Source of the DNA: Lysinibacillus fusiformis | GTDB taxonomy: Bacteria; Bacillota; Bacilli; Bacillales_A; Planococcaceae | NCBI RefSeq assembly: GCF_002845985.1 | Contig: NZ_PDFK01000010.1 | Location: forward strand, 1-64,000 | Direction of reading: 5' to 3' | DNA length: 64,000 bases | Shown here: positions 54,984-63,991 of the stretch, piece after piece | Layout of the letters: each line of letters starts with the position of its first letter | Numbering within the stretch: the stretch's first letter is position 1 | Program-made: the position numbers and the translations under genes | The notes under the pieces: generated by a model | Told to the model about the DNA's origin: nothing | What the model saw: the letters and a program-made list of their open reading frames with translations, nothing else | The model's database searches: none

Positions 54984-56258
54984 TTAATGATGTGCCAACT
55001 GTTCTTGATTAAACTCTACCTGTCCATGGTTACCAAAACCTGAAGGAATTAGCTCACTAATAAAAGCTCTTCGAACCATTGCTTCGTATTCTTCATCTGT
55101 TAGGTTAGCACTTTTAGTAGCCTCATGCTCGGCTACTAAAAGTGTGTATTCATCAGGATAATCCTTATAATATTCCTTAAGCTCTGATACCTTTGAATTA
55201 ACTTTACTCCATTCATCGTTTAAAAGTTCATCATACTCAATAGTTGGATTCATTACCTTCATAAAGACCAAATGAGCTAGATAATGAAATTTTTTATCAT
55301 AAGAAAGTCCATTTTCATAAGTCGGTTTCTTCACTTTATCGATTAACAGCCTTGAGAAACGCTCTAAACATGCTCTTGCTATCTCACTATCGCTTTGAGA
55401 CTCACATGAAATGAAATCACCAAGAATTTCAATCTCAATTGCTTTATAATACCGCTCAATTCCTAACTTTTCCTTAACAGCTTCAGAAACTTCTTCTCTA
55501 ACTGCTAAGATTTAATCAGGTACATGATATAAGACAAAATACTTTTGATAAGCTTTATACTCCATTCCATAGGATTGTACTACCTGCTCCTCTAGACTTT
55601 TTAACTCCTTTATTTCCAAGGGACTTAAAGTATAGTAAGGATAATCTTTCTCTTTACCTACGGAAACATATCTAGCTTTGTATATTGAAGTTATTGAGAT
55701 ATACTTTTGTTTTTTCAAAGAATCCAAAAGATTTTTAAGAGTGCTGACAAGATTTAATTAATACGATTCCCAAAGTTTGTTAGCAATTCCCCTTACCTTC
55801 TCCTTTGGAATAATTGTATCTTTTAGTGTGGAAAAAAGCTCATTTACGAAAACAAGTTTCTGTTGACTATTTTCTGTTAAAAAGAATTTTTGTTTTGCTA
55901 ACTCTTTATAGGTAGTCTCATACTTTCCACATGAAGCTAATTCATTCAATTGCTTAATCACGTAAGGCAATAAAATAGCTTCCTCTTCCATTTTGCGTCC
56001 ATTACGATTATCTATTTTTGGTAATGGTGTATCCCTAAGCCCAATTAATGTATATCTGCGTTTTTTCCCCCTATGCCCGTTAGATTTCACTTCTTCAAAG
56101 TAACGCTCTAACGTACTTATTAATGACTTCAGCGTGTTATCAGGCTTTAGACACCCACGATTTTTCCAAGAAGCACTATCAAACTCAGAACCACTTTCCC
56201 CTAGTTCTATTGACAGCTTAATTGCTTCTTCTTTAATATCATAATAATTCTTTTGCAA
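54984..56258 (-). pseudogene. Gene interrupted by two in-frame TAA codons
   Basis: Three open segments (56258-55758, 55757-55512, 55511-54984) lie in one frame, split by TAA at 55758-55760 and 55512-55514, with no frameshift. The joined product would be about 424 codons. It starts MQKNYYDIKEEAIKLSIELG, has FDSASWKNRGCLKPDNTLKS and KKRRYTLIGLRDTPLPKIDN, then Lys-rich helices. I remember similar uncharacterised Bacillus plasmid or element proteins only vaguely. Nonsense decay is the simplest reading. Confidence 0.65.
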
Positions 56259-56291
56259 ACTCCTGTTGCCACTATCCTTTCATTGTTTATT

Positions 56292-56383
56292 CCGATTGAC
56301 GAATTAAACAGTATTGCCTTGACTTAGTGCCTACGCTTCACTTCGTCACTGCAAATGCAACACTATTGTAATTCATCAATCGG
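56292..56383. repeat. 92-bp imperfect inverted repeat
   Basis: CCGATTGACGAATTA and TAATTCATCAATCGG (one mismatch) end a ~60-nt interior that also pairs in part (ACAGTATTG with CAACACTATTG). It could be a MITE-like element or a recombination site. Confidence 0.5.
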
Positions 56384-56466
56384 TTTCCAGAAGCATCATG
56401 AAGCAGCGAACAAGTTCGTTACTCCACTCTTGCTCTTCGAAAGCGAAAATATCTTCACTAAATCAC

Positions 56467-56528
56467 TTTGTCACATTTCAAAAATACAATTAATTTATTA
56501 ATATATTGTGTTTTAGAAATGTGACAAA
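56467..56528. repeat. 62-bp near-perfect palindrome
   Basis: TTTGTCACATTTC and GAAATGTGACAAA are perfect arms, and the AT-rich middle (AAAATACAAT with ATTGTGTTTT) also pairs, giving one long hairpin. No gene is near; the function is unknown. Confidence 0.6.
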
Positions 56529-56546
56529 ACTATCCATTAATAAAAT

Positions 56547-56574
56547 ATAAGTGCAAGTTAAAACCTGCACTTAT
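56547..56574. terminator. Hairpin ATAAGTGCA / TGCACTTAT
   Basis: A perfect 9-bp stem with a 10-nt loop. It lacks a clean U-run, so termination is uncertain. The remaining parts of 56259-56834 show no gene. Confidence 0.45.
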
Positions 56575-56834
56575 ATTAGGGTTTATTTGTCATTCTCCTC
56601 TTAGTTGATATTTTTATTTTTATTCATTTATCAAATAAGAATGTTATTAAAGTAATTATATCACACAAATTACAACACTCAAACATTTTTATAGTTCTTT
56701 AGAACTTATAACCGTCTATTTTTATACTATTAATAGTCCTTTAAACTCATACAAATAATTACTAACTATTAAATGAATTGCGAAAAGGTACTCCCCTAAA
56801 TTTGATTCGATTACATGGATAACCCGTAGTAAGT

Positions 56835-57872
56835 CTACAAGTAATCCCTCAGTCCCTTCAATACATCATCAGAGCTTATCCCTAAGTATCTCGTTGTGGT
56901 TGATAATGATTTATGAGAAAGCGCCTTACTAATTAAAACAACATCCGCCCCCTTCTTCCTTAAGTTAATTGCATACAACCTTCTAATAGCATGAGCACTG
57001 ATATTGTTTAACTTGTATTTCTTAGCATAGTAAGAAAGCCTCTTAGTAATTATTCAACATCTAGAGAATCACCAAACTTACTTAAAAACACAACTTCATT
57101 TCGTTTCTTATAATGTTTACGAATAATATTATTTTGAGTTATCAAACGTTTCAAATACAGTGCTAATTCCTCATCGAAAGGCAATTTCAATACATCACAT
57201 CCTGGTTCTTCATAATGTCACCTGTCAGTAGCGATGAGTTAGTCTTAAAGTTAATATGTTTCTCTTCTAGCTGTATTAACGTATTCATTCGAATGCCCGT
57301 CTTGTATATAGTCAGTATAGCTACCGCATCACGAAACTGAATGAAATTCGTCATATCAAGTAATGACAATAAAATTGACAATTGCTTCTCGTCAGCAGGA
57401 AGTTTAATCTTGGTATCAACACGTATACGAACGTCTTTCCAAAAGTTTCTCTCTATACATCCGTTATCGTAAAGCCGATTTAAAACAGCTTTAATGACAC
57501 GTAGACGGCTTTGTTTCGATACATCTGAAATATCCCTAAGCTCGCAAGCCAACCAAATATAGACTCCAATTTAATGTCATCTACATATTCAATTTTCATT
57601 GCATCTACTAAACGTTTAAAAGTATAAATATATTCACTGATCGTCGCTTTACGAACGCACAGACGCATCTGCTCTTTCACAATTAACAAAGCATTATTAA
57701 TTTCCACACCTTTCTTACCCTCGTGTAATTCGGCTACATCAATCATTAGCTTTGGTGGAGTAATCAGTATCGTATCTTTCTCTTTAAACGTACCCTCAAA
57801 ACTTGGTAGCTGTATAGCTTCTGTTACATCTTCTAAATCAAAAATCCCTGTACGCTGACCTTTTTTAGCCAA
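56835..57872 (-). pseudogene. Frameshifted tyrosine integrase
   Basis: The pieces join in order: MAKKGQRTGIFDLEDVTEAI (TTG start 57872), an SAM-like domain (CVRKATISEYIYTFKRLVDA), a shift near 57540, then KTGIRMNTLIQLEEKHINF (active-site Arg region). Another shift comes near 57190 and a third near 57050. The last piece carries the HxxR motif in HAIRRLYAINLR and His plus Tyr in LSHKSLSTTTRYLG, ending in TAG at 56835. Its ribosome site AGGAGG is part of the accC terminator hairpin. It is dead as an enzyme. Confidence 0.85.
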
Positions 57873-57910
57873 ATAAAAAACCTCCTAACTAATAAAAGTT
57901 AGAAGGTTTT
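57872..57910 (-). terminator. accC terminator carrying the integrase ribosome site
   Basis: Minus-strand AAACCTTCTAAC and GTTAGGAGGTTT pair with one mismatch around an 8-nt loop, followed by TTTATTTG. AGGAGG in the right arm is the ribosome site of the broken integrase. Confidence 0.85.
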
Positions 57911-57924
57911 AAAATTGCGAACGC

Positions 57925-59292
57925 TTACTTTGCTTTTTCTGCTACACCCAATACATCATTCTCTTCAAGGAACTTCGTATTGAATTGTGCTGATTTGAAA
58001 ACGTCATTGTTCATCAGTGCTTGGTGGAATGGGATGGTTGTATTGATCCCAGGACCAGATACTTCGAATTCACTTAGCGCGCGGTTCATTTTCGCAATCG
58101 CTTCTTCACGTGTATCCGCATGAACAATGAGTTTTGCTACCATTGAATCATAATATGGTGGGATTGTATAGCCTGCATAGACAGCAGAATCAATACGTAC
58201 ACCATAGCCGCCTGGCGTTACATACGTATCTACCGTTCCTGCTGATGGCATGAAGTTTTTATAGGCATTTTCTGCGTTAATACGGCATTCAATAGCCCAA
58301 CCATTTAATTGAATATCATCTTGTGTGAATGGAAGCTTCTCACCAGATGCGATTTTTAATTGTTGTTGTACAAGATCTACACCAGAAATCATTTCTGTAA
58401 CTGGGTGCTCCACTTGAATACGAGTATTCATTTCCATGAAGTAGAACTTGTCTTCTTGATAATCATAAATGAATTCGATTGTACCGGCACCTTCGTAGTT
58501 ACATGCTTGTGCCGCTTTTACTGCCGCAGCACCCATTTCAGCACGACGCTCAGAAGATAGTGCTGGAGATGGAGCTTCCTCGACTAGTTTCTGCATACGA
58601 CGTTGAACTGTACAGTCACGTTCGCCTAAATGCACTACATTGCCATAGCCATCTGCTAAAACTTGGATTTCACAGTGACGGAAATACTCGATGAATTTCT
58701 CTAAATATACGCCAGGGTTGCCGAATGCAGCAGCTGCCTCTTTTTGCGTAATATCAATACCTTTTACAAGGTCTTCTTCTGTACGAGCTACACGGATTCC
58801 TTTACCACCACCACCAGCAGTTGCTTTAATGATGACAGGATAACCAATTTGAGCAGCCCATTCTTTACCTGTTTCGATATCTGGCACAATACCAGTACCA
58901 GGAACAAGTGGAACGCCTGCTGCTTCCATTGTTGTACGTGCAACGTCCTTGATACCCATAATTTTAATTGAATCAGAGGATGGACCGATAAATTTAATGC
59001 CAGCGTTTTCACAAGCTTCAGCAAAATCAGCATTTTCCGATACGAAGCCATATCCTGGATGGATACCATCTGCACCTGTTTTTTCAGCTACACTAAGCAG
59101 CGCTGGGAAGCTAAGATAAGAATCTTTTGATAGCTTTGGTCCGATGCAATAAGCTTCATCTGCTAATTTCACATGTAATGCGTCCGCATCTGCTTCAGAG
59201 TAGACAGCAACCGATTGAATGCCTAACTCTTTACAAGCACGAATAATACGCACAGCGATTTCGCCGCGGTTTGCAATTAAAACTTTTTTCAT
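57925..59292 (-). CDS. accC: Acetyl-CoA carboxylase biotin carboxylase subunit
   Basis: A 455-residue ATP-grasp enzyme that carboxylates biotin on AccB with bicarbonate and ATP. It has [20 protein letters not shown], the ATP lid [20 protein letters not shown], the catalytic [20 protein letters not shown] and the C-terminal biotin-carboxylase cap. It follows accB by 14 nt. It may also serve the PccB carboxylase, which lacks its own alpha subunit here. Confidence 0.97.
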   Translation of the reverse strand: MKKVLIANRGEIAVRIIRACKELGIQSVAVYSEADADALHVKLADEAYCIGPKLSKDSYLSFPALLSVAEKTGADGIHPGYGFVSENADFAEACENAGIKFIGPSSDSIKIMGIKDVARTTMEAAGVPLVPGTGIVPDIETGKEWAAQIGYPVIIKATAGGGGKGIRVARTEEDLVKGIDITQKEAAAAFGNPGVYLEKFIEYFRHCEIQVLADGYGNVVHLGERDCTVQRRMQKLVEEAPSPALSSERRAEMGAAAVKAAQACNYEGAGTIEFIYDYQEDKFYFMEMNTRIQVEHPVTEMISGVDLVQQQLKIASGEKLPFTQDDIQLNGWAIECRINAENAYKNFMPSAGTVDTYVTPGGYGVRIDSAVYAGYTIPPYYDSMVAKLIVHADTREEAIAKMNRALSEFEVSGPGINTTIPFHQALMNNDVFKSAQFNTKFLEENDVLGVAEKAK

Positions 59293-59306
59293 TTGTTTTG
59301 CACTCC

Positions 59307-59810
59307 TTACTCAGCTTTTACAAGGAATAGTGGTTGGCCATATTCTACTAAGTCGCCATCTTTCACAAGAACTTCAACGATTTCCCCTTGCACTTCTGCT
59401 TCGATTTCGTTGAATAATTTCATTGCTTCTACGATACATACGATTGTTTCATTTCCTACTTTATCACCTGGTTTTACGTAAACTGGTGAATCTGGGTTTG
59501 GTGCTTGATAGAAAGTACCGACCATCGGAGATACAATTTTATGTAACGAAGGGTCGTTAGTTGCTGATGTAGCTGCAGCTGGAGCTTCTTCCACTTTAGC
59601 TGGTGCAGGTGTTACTGCTGGAGCTTCTGCTGGTGCAGATTGTTGTACAACAGGGGCTACTACTTCTTTTTTAGGTGCTACAGTTTCTGTAACAATAACA
59701 TTATTCTTTTTTAGTTTTACTTTTGCGCCATCTACTTCGTACACAAACTCGTCAATTGAAGAAGAATCTACTAATTTAATAATTTCACGAATTTCTTGAA
59801 TTTTGAACAT
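59307..59810 (-). CDS. accB: Acetyl-CoA carboxylase biotin carboxyl carrier protein
   Basis: A 167-residue carrier: an N-terminal helix pair ([20 protein letters not shown]), an Ala/Pro linker (residues 55-85), and the biotinyl domain with the biotin-accepting lysine in [19 protein letters not shown]. First of accB-accC. Confidence 0.97.
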   Translation of the reverse strand: MFKIQEIREIIKLVDSSSIDEFVYEVDGAKVKLKKNNVIVTETVAPKKEVVAPVVQQSAPAEAPAVTPAPAKVEEAPAAATSATNDPSLHKIVSPMVGTFYQAPNPDSPVYVKPGDKVGNETIVCIVEAMKLFNEIEAEVQGEIVEVLVKDGDLVEYGQPLFLVKAE

Positions 59811-59914
59811 TTCTAACTCTCCTTATGAAATAAAATCTACTACAATAACTATTCTATATTTTTTCGTATCAATTTGAAATAGTTAAATGAAAATTAAGTA
59901 AATATGAACAAAAT

Positions 59915-59947
59915 AAAAGGCTTTCCTTTACTAAACGAAAGCCTTTT
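59915..59947 (-). terminator. spoIIIAH terminator
   Basis: AAAAGGCTTTC and GAAAGCCTTTT form a perfect 11-bp stem with an 11-nt loop and end the spoIIIA operon. Confidence 0.9.
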
Positions 59948-60010
59948 CATAACGCTGATATATAACAACTATTTTCAAATTAACTAAATATTTATTTTTT
60001 TCTATATTTT

Positions 60011-60565
60011 TTAATAATTATTTGCACTAAACTTTACTTGCACATCATTTGCGCCTTCCATCTCTGTTTTCACCAAGTAAATAATTTCGTTTGCTTGTGC
60101 TTTTGACAATTCTTCAGCCATCACTGTAACAGAAACTTTTTCCCCTTCAGCGCGAACAAACGCATCTGAATAACCTAATGATTTAACAAGCATTTCAAGC
60201 ATTGCTTCGGCTGATTCACGTTTAATCAGACCATCCATTTCATTAAATGCCTCATTTTTTTCTTCAGCAGAGGATTCCTCTGCAGCAATTTTTTGCGTTA
60301 ACTGTTCACGTAGCTGACTTCTCTCATCACTTACCTGCATACGCATTTCTTCAAATAAGTGACTCGGTGAAGATACTTCTTGTGTGATATCATTTGTCGC
60401 TTCTTTATCAGTAACGCCTGTGACAGCTGTCTGTTGTAGTGTATCATCTGTAAAAATAGTTAGACCATTGAACTGTTTTGCTGGATCAACCAAATAATAC
60501 ACTGAAATGACTGCTACTAAACTTAATAATGTCATAAACCAAACTGTTCTTCTACGTACGCGCAT
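60011..60565 (-). CDS. spoIIIAH: Stage III sporulation protein AH
   Basis: A 184-residue protein with one N-terminal membrane helix (VWFMTLLSLVAVISVYYLV). A charged linker and coiled coil (QLREQLTQKIAAEESSAEEK) lead to a ring-building domain (GYSDAFVRAEGEKVSVTVMA). It is the mother-cell partner of SpoIIQ in the engulfment channel. It is somewhat shorter than B. subtilis SpoIIIAH (about 218). Last gene of the operon, adjoining AG without a gap. Confidence 0.9.
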   Translation of the reverse strand: MRVRRRTVWFMTLLSLVAVISVYYLVDPAKQFNGLTIFTDDTLQQTAVTGVTDKEATNDITQEVSSPSHLFEEMRMQVSDERSQLREQLTQKIAAEESSAEEKNEAFNEMDGLIKRESAEAMLEMLVKSLGYSDAFVRAEGEKVSVTVMAEELSKAQANEIIYLVKTEMEGANDVQVKFSANNY

Positions 60566-60985
60566 TTACTTTTCCTCCTTATTTTCCATCGGAACGATTA
60601 TGATTCGATGAATCGGTAACTGCATCACTTGACTGACGACTGCACGAATTTCATTTTTCACAAAGATATCGGATGCACCTTCTGAAACAACTAGCATTCC
60701 TGTTACGTTTTTCGCGCTTTGCTCAGTCCCTCGAAAATATTGGCTGAATAGTTTATTGGCCTCTTGGTCATTTGTCATCTCTCCATAATAAAAATAGACT
60801 TTAACCTCCCCAACACCTTGCATTGACTTCAAAGTTTGTTCAAGTTTTTCTTCATTGGTGAGTGGTGAACCTTTGTCGCTTGTTGAATTCGTCTGATACA
60901 TAGGTAAAATGATGAATATTCCCATGGAGGCAGCTATCAAAATTAAAACCATCAATGACGTTGTTTTTTTTCGTGTCTTTTCCAC
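60566..60985 (-). CDS. spoIIIAG: Stage III sporulation protein AG (short)
   Basis: A 139-residue protein with one membrane helix (SLMVLILIAASMGIFIILPM) and a shortened ring-building domain (QTLKSMQGVGEVKVYFYYGE, then VKNEIRAVVSQVMQLPIHRI). B. subtilis SpoIIIAG has about 229 residues, so the inserted beta region that forms the upright ring wall is probably lost. The start is GTG; GGGAGG lies 15 nt away, so the true start is a little uncertain. Confidence 0.85.
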   Translation of the reverse strand: MEKTRKKTTSLMVLILIAASMGIFIILPMYQTNSTSDKGSPLTNEEKLEQTLKSMQGVGEVKVYFYYGEMTNDQEANKLFSQYFRGTEQSAKNVTGMLVVSEGASDIFVKNEIRAVVSQVMQLPIHRIIIVPMENKEEK

Positions 60986-61047
60986 ATCACTTGTACATTG
61001 CCTCCCTTCATCTTCTCTTTTTCAAGTGTATGTACGCTTGTTTCTTC

Positions 61048-61191
61048 CTATGAATTGATAAATGGAATCTTTAATAGCAATTGCAAAAATACTAACGTGA
61101 TGACCAATTTTGTTAGTGAAATTATTTCCTTATCATCCGTTAGAAACACAAATATCTGACATACAAAGAGCAATGCCAATAAAAGAATCAA
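61048..61191 (-). CDS. 47-residue membrane protein in the spoIIIAF position
   Basis: From TTG 61191 (GGGGGGAG 5-7 nt upstream, overlapping the end of spoIIIAE) the frame gives two hydrophobic helices (LILLLALLFVCQIFVFL and LVITLVFLQLLLKIPFI) split by DDKEIISLTK, then stops. This corresponds to the membrane part of SpoIIIAF, which is normally ~200 residues. The soluble ring-building domain is absent. No larger frame exists in the gap. Confidence 0.6.
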   Translation of the reverse strand: MILLLALLFVCQIFVFLTDDKEIISLTKLVITLVFLQLLLKIPFINS

Positions 61192-61192
61192 T

Positions 61193-62104
61193 CTATCTCC
61201 CCCCTGCCATCACTTGTACGAATACAATGAGGAAAAAACAAGAAAACATAAATGAAAAAGCAATGAGAAATGATACAGCACATAATGTAAATAGCGATTT
61301 ACTAATTTGTTCTAGTAGTCTACAAATATCATCAAAGGCGATTGGTTCTAAAATAGCCGCCAACAATTTTAATGAATAAGCACTGACAACGAGCTGTACA
61401 GTTGGGATAAAGGACACTGTAATGACGGCGATAAAGGCACTAATACTAGTAAGTGAAGATGTAAATTGTGTCATATGCTGAAACATTGAAAAGCTGTCTA
61501 CAATAAAAGACCCAACAACTGGAATATTTTCCTCAATTAATTTTTTGACGGGTTCCGCTACAGCAGCATTGACACTAAATGCTGCCACACCGCCTGCAGT
61601 CATCAACAGAATATAGCAAATAACGGAGGCAGAAACGATACTCATAATCGTAAAACGAATCAACTCAGCGATTCGTGTAAAAGAAATTTCCTTGACTATG
61701 ACACTGCACACATCAAAGACAATGGCTAAAAGCACACCTGGAATAAGCCACTTACTACTAATAATGGTCAGGACTTGTACAAAAAACAGTAAAAAAGGCT
61801 GCCAGGAAGCAATCGCTGTAATACTACTTGATAGAAGAAAGCTTGAAGTTAAAATGGGATAAAATGCTGTAAATAGATGGGCTAGTCCTTGTGCAATTTC
61901 ATCAATTAATGTAAAAGACTTAACTACAACTGGACCAATCGTTGCTAAAACAATCAGAAAAAAGAGTATCCTTGTCCCTTTTTCAAATTCTGGTAATACC
62001 ATGTTCACAATCAAAACAATGATGACGTAGCTGCAAAGCATGAGCGTCATCTTTAGCAAGAGAAAGAATGGGTCGATTAAAAACGATAGTATTTGCTCCT
62101 GCAA
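61193..62104 (-). CDS. spoIIIAE: Stage III sporulation protein AE (N-terminally short)
   Basis: A 303-residue polytopic membrane protein with SSSITAIASWQPFLLFF, YILLMTAGGVAAFSVNAAVA and PVVGSFIVDSF segments typical of SpoIIIAE. B. subtilis SpoIIIAE has about 399 residues including a signal peptide and an N-terminal soluble part; these are missing here. SpoIIIAD ends only 12 nt upstream, so they are not hidden in the gap. It is the proposed channel component of the SpoIIIA complex. Confidence 0.88.
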   Translation of the reverse strand: MQEQILSFLIDPFFLLLKMTLMLCSYVIIVLIVNMVLPEFEKGTRILFFLIVLATIGPVVVKSFTLIDEIAQGLAHLFTAFYPILTSSFLLSSSITAIASWQPFLLFFVQVLTIISSKWLIPGVLLAIVFDVCSVIVKEISFTRIAELIRFTIMSIVSASVICYILLMTAGGVAAFSVNAAVAEPVKKLIEENIPVVGSFIVDSFSMFQHMTQFTSSLTSISAFIAVITVSFIPTVQLVVSAYSLKLLAAILEPIAFDDICRLLEQISKSLFTLCAVSFLIAFSFMFSCFFLIVFVQVMAGGR

Positions 62105-62116
62105 TGGCTTCGCTCC

Positions 62117-62494
62117 TTAGTTTAGCCTTTTTAAAATGGCCGACACCTCCTGTAAAACAGCCAAAAATTCTTTGAACCAATACAACAAAATCACGATTTT
62201 TACTGCAGCAAAAACGATGTTCCCGAGCACCTTATAATTATGTTCTGCCAGCAGTAAAGACATCCACTGCCCGACATAGAACATACTTGCACTGATTAAA
62301 ATAGCTTTCGCATAAGGTAAAAAGGCAAGTGTTTCTAACAGCTGTTTGACGAAAGGCATTAAAAGTGTCGAGAACAACATGCCAAAAAGCAAGAACGAAA
62401 ACATCACACTTATTAGCGCATGGAGTGGCTGTATAACTTCTTTTATCAGCAATAATAAAAGCAGCATGACAACAGCAACAATCACAATTTCCAT
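62117..62494 (-). CDS. spoIIIAD: Stage III sporulation protein AD
   Basis: A 125-residue protein with four hydrophobic helices (VAVVMLLLLLLIKEVIQPLH, LLFGMLFSTLLMPFVKQLLE). Size and pattern are those of SpoIIIAD. Five nt separate it from spoIIIAC. Confidence 0.88.
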   Translation of the reverse strand: MEIVIVAVVMLLLLLLIKEVIQPLHALISVMFSFLLFGMLFSTLLMPFVKQLLETLAFLPYAKAILISASMFYVGQWMSLLLAEHNYKVLGNIVFAAVKIVILLYWFKEFLAVLQEVSAILKRLN

Positions 62495-62499
62495 TTACA

Positions 62500-62709
62500 T
62501 TACCCGGAAGATGTAAGCCATTGGAAGAATGTTAAAATCTCATTAAAAAATAGACGTAAAAATCGAAGTAATTCTGCTGTCATATATAAGTAGGCAATGA
62601 AAAAGAGGAAAAATGAAAACTCCTTCTTCCCTGTTTGATCAAAGAAAACATGAAGAAGCGCAACGACTAGTCCCACTCCAGCAACTCTTAATACGTCTTG
62701 TAATTCCAT
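62500..62709 (-). CDS. spoIIIAC: Stage III sporulation protein AC
   Basis: A 69-residue, two-helix membrane protein (VLRVAGVGLVVALLHVFFDQ, FFLFFIAYLYMTAELLRFL) matching SpoIIIAC. It is first of the local cluster. A terminator and an unrelated gene lie directly upstream where spoIIIAA and spoIIIAB would be expected. Confidence 0.88.
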   Translation of the reverse strand: MELQDVLRVAGVGLVVALLHVFFDQTGKKEFSFFLFFIAYLYMTAELLRFLRLFFNEILTFFQWLTSSG

Positions 62710-62749
62710 TCCTACGCCCCCTCGTGTACAGCAATATATGTCGCTCTAC

Positions 62750-62787
62750 CAAAAAAAAGACCTCTATACATATGTATAGAGATCTTT
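62750..62787 (-). terminator. Terminator of the nitronate monooxygenase gene
   Basis: CTCTATACAT and ATGTATAGAG form a perfect 10-bp palindromic stem with an outer AAAGA/TCTTT, followed on the minus strand by TTTTTTTT. It separates the gene from spoIIIAC. Confidence 0.85.
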
Positions 62788-62798
62788 ATTGATAAAAT

Positions 62799-63803
62799 TT
62801 ATAGAAGCTTTTCTACAATGCTTCTGACAGTGCCAGTTTGCTGTACGAGATAACTCTTTTCGCCCATCCACATCGATAAATATTCCGCATTACCTTGCTC
62901 GGCACTTTCTTTACGAATGGTAGTCGTTAAATAGTTTTGTAATGGATAAGGAGCTACTATCGCATCTTTCATACGTTTTGTAAAATCATTCATTAAGCCT
63001 CTTGCTGGTTTACCCGTAAAGGCGAGCGTAATCGTTGTTTGCTGTTCTTTCGAAGCTAACACAGCATTTTTATAAAGTGGCGAAATTTCGCATTCATCTG
63101 CCACTAGTAACGCTGTACCAATTTGAACAGCCTGTGCCCCGCCCTTTAACGCCCTTTGAATATCCTCTTTCGTCACAAGTCCACCTGCTGCGATAATAGG
63201 AATCGCAATTTGTCCAGCTACTTGTTGTAGTAAATCATATAACGGTATTAATTGCAGTGGGGCCGAAAAGGAGCCTCGATGACCGCCAGCCTCTCCTCCT
63301 TGTAGTACAACTGCATCCATTCCTGCTTGTTCTACTAGTATAGCTTCCTCTACTGTCGTAGCGGTACCAACCGTATAAATACCATTGTCTTTTAATTGCT
63401 GCAGAACCTCTGGAGAGGGCAACCCAAATGTAAATGAACAAATTGCTACCTGTTCCTCGATCACCGCCTGAATTTGACCTGCAAACACTTCCTTCGAAAC
63501 AACACTTTGTACAGGTGATAATCCTAGTTCATCGTAAAAAGGTTGTAGTGCCATACGGGCTTGTTGTAAAACCTCGATATCAATTTTTGGTTCTTCTTGA
63601 ACAAACAGATTGACCGCAAAGGGCTTTGCTGTTAACTTCTTTACTTCCTGAATAAATTGCTTTGTTTGTGCACCATCTAAGTAGCCCGCTCCTATTGAGC
63701 CTAATAGCCCAGCCTCAGCGCAAGCCGCCACAAATTTTGGGGATGTCACGCCTGCCATTGGTGCTTGAATAATGGGATATGTCATATCAAATGTTTGTAG
63801 CAT
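62799..63803 (-). CDS. Nitronate monooxygenase
   Basis: A 334-residue FMN-dependent TIM-barrel enzyme that oxidises nitronates. It has YPIIQAPMAGVTSPKFVAAC at the start, LQGGEAGGHRGSF with the catalytic His region, IIAAGGLVTKEDIQRALKGG, and AVQIGTALL for FMN phosphate. The ATG at 63803 (MLQTFDMTYP) is preferred because AAGGAG lies 8 nt away; a GTG three codons earlier is possible. Annotated relatives in Gram-positive genomes are sometimes FabK-like, but the pattern here fits nitronate monooxygenase. Confidence 0.88.
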   Translation of the reverse strand: MLQTFDMTYPIIQAPMAGVTSPKFVAACAEAGLLGSIGAGYLDGAQTKQFIQEVKKLTAKPFAVNLFVQEEPKIDIEVLQQARMALQPFYDELGLSPVQSVVSKEVFAGQIQAVIEEQVAICSFTFGLPSPEVLQQLKDNGIYTVGTATTVEEAILVEQAGMDAVVLQGGEAGGHRGSFSAPLQLIPLYDLLQQVAGQIAIPIIAAGGLVTKEDIQRALKGGAQAVQIGTALLVADECEISPLYKNAVLASKEQQTTITLAFTGKPARGLMNDFTKRMKDAIVAPYPLQNYLTTTIRKESAEQGNAEYLSMWMGEKSYLVQQTGTVRSIVEKLL

Positions 63804-63954
63804 ACCTTTCACTCCTTACGATTATTGTAAACAATTCTCCCAGCAATGACCATCTATCTGATGATAGAATCTTGATGGACTCTTAGTAAAAAAGAGTACG
63901 TGCTTCTATCTATTATCACATTAAATGAAATGTTTGGCAGGATATGTATAAGAA

Positions 63955-63991
63955 AAAAATAAAAACCTACCCTTTTTTTAAAGAGTAGGTT
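63955..63991 (-). terminator. Terminator of the gene beyond the right edge
   Basis: AACCTAC and GTAGGTT pair, and the minus strand continues TTTTATTTTTTT. It belongs to a leftward gene outside the window. Confidence 0.7.
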
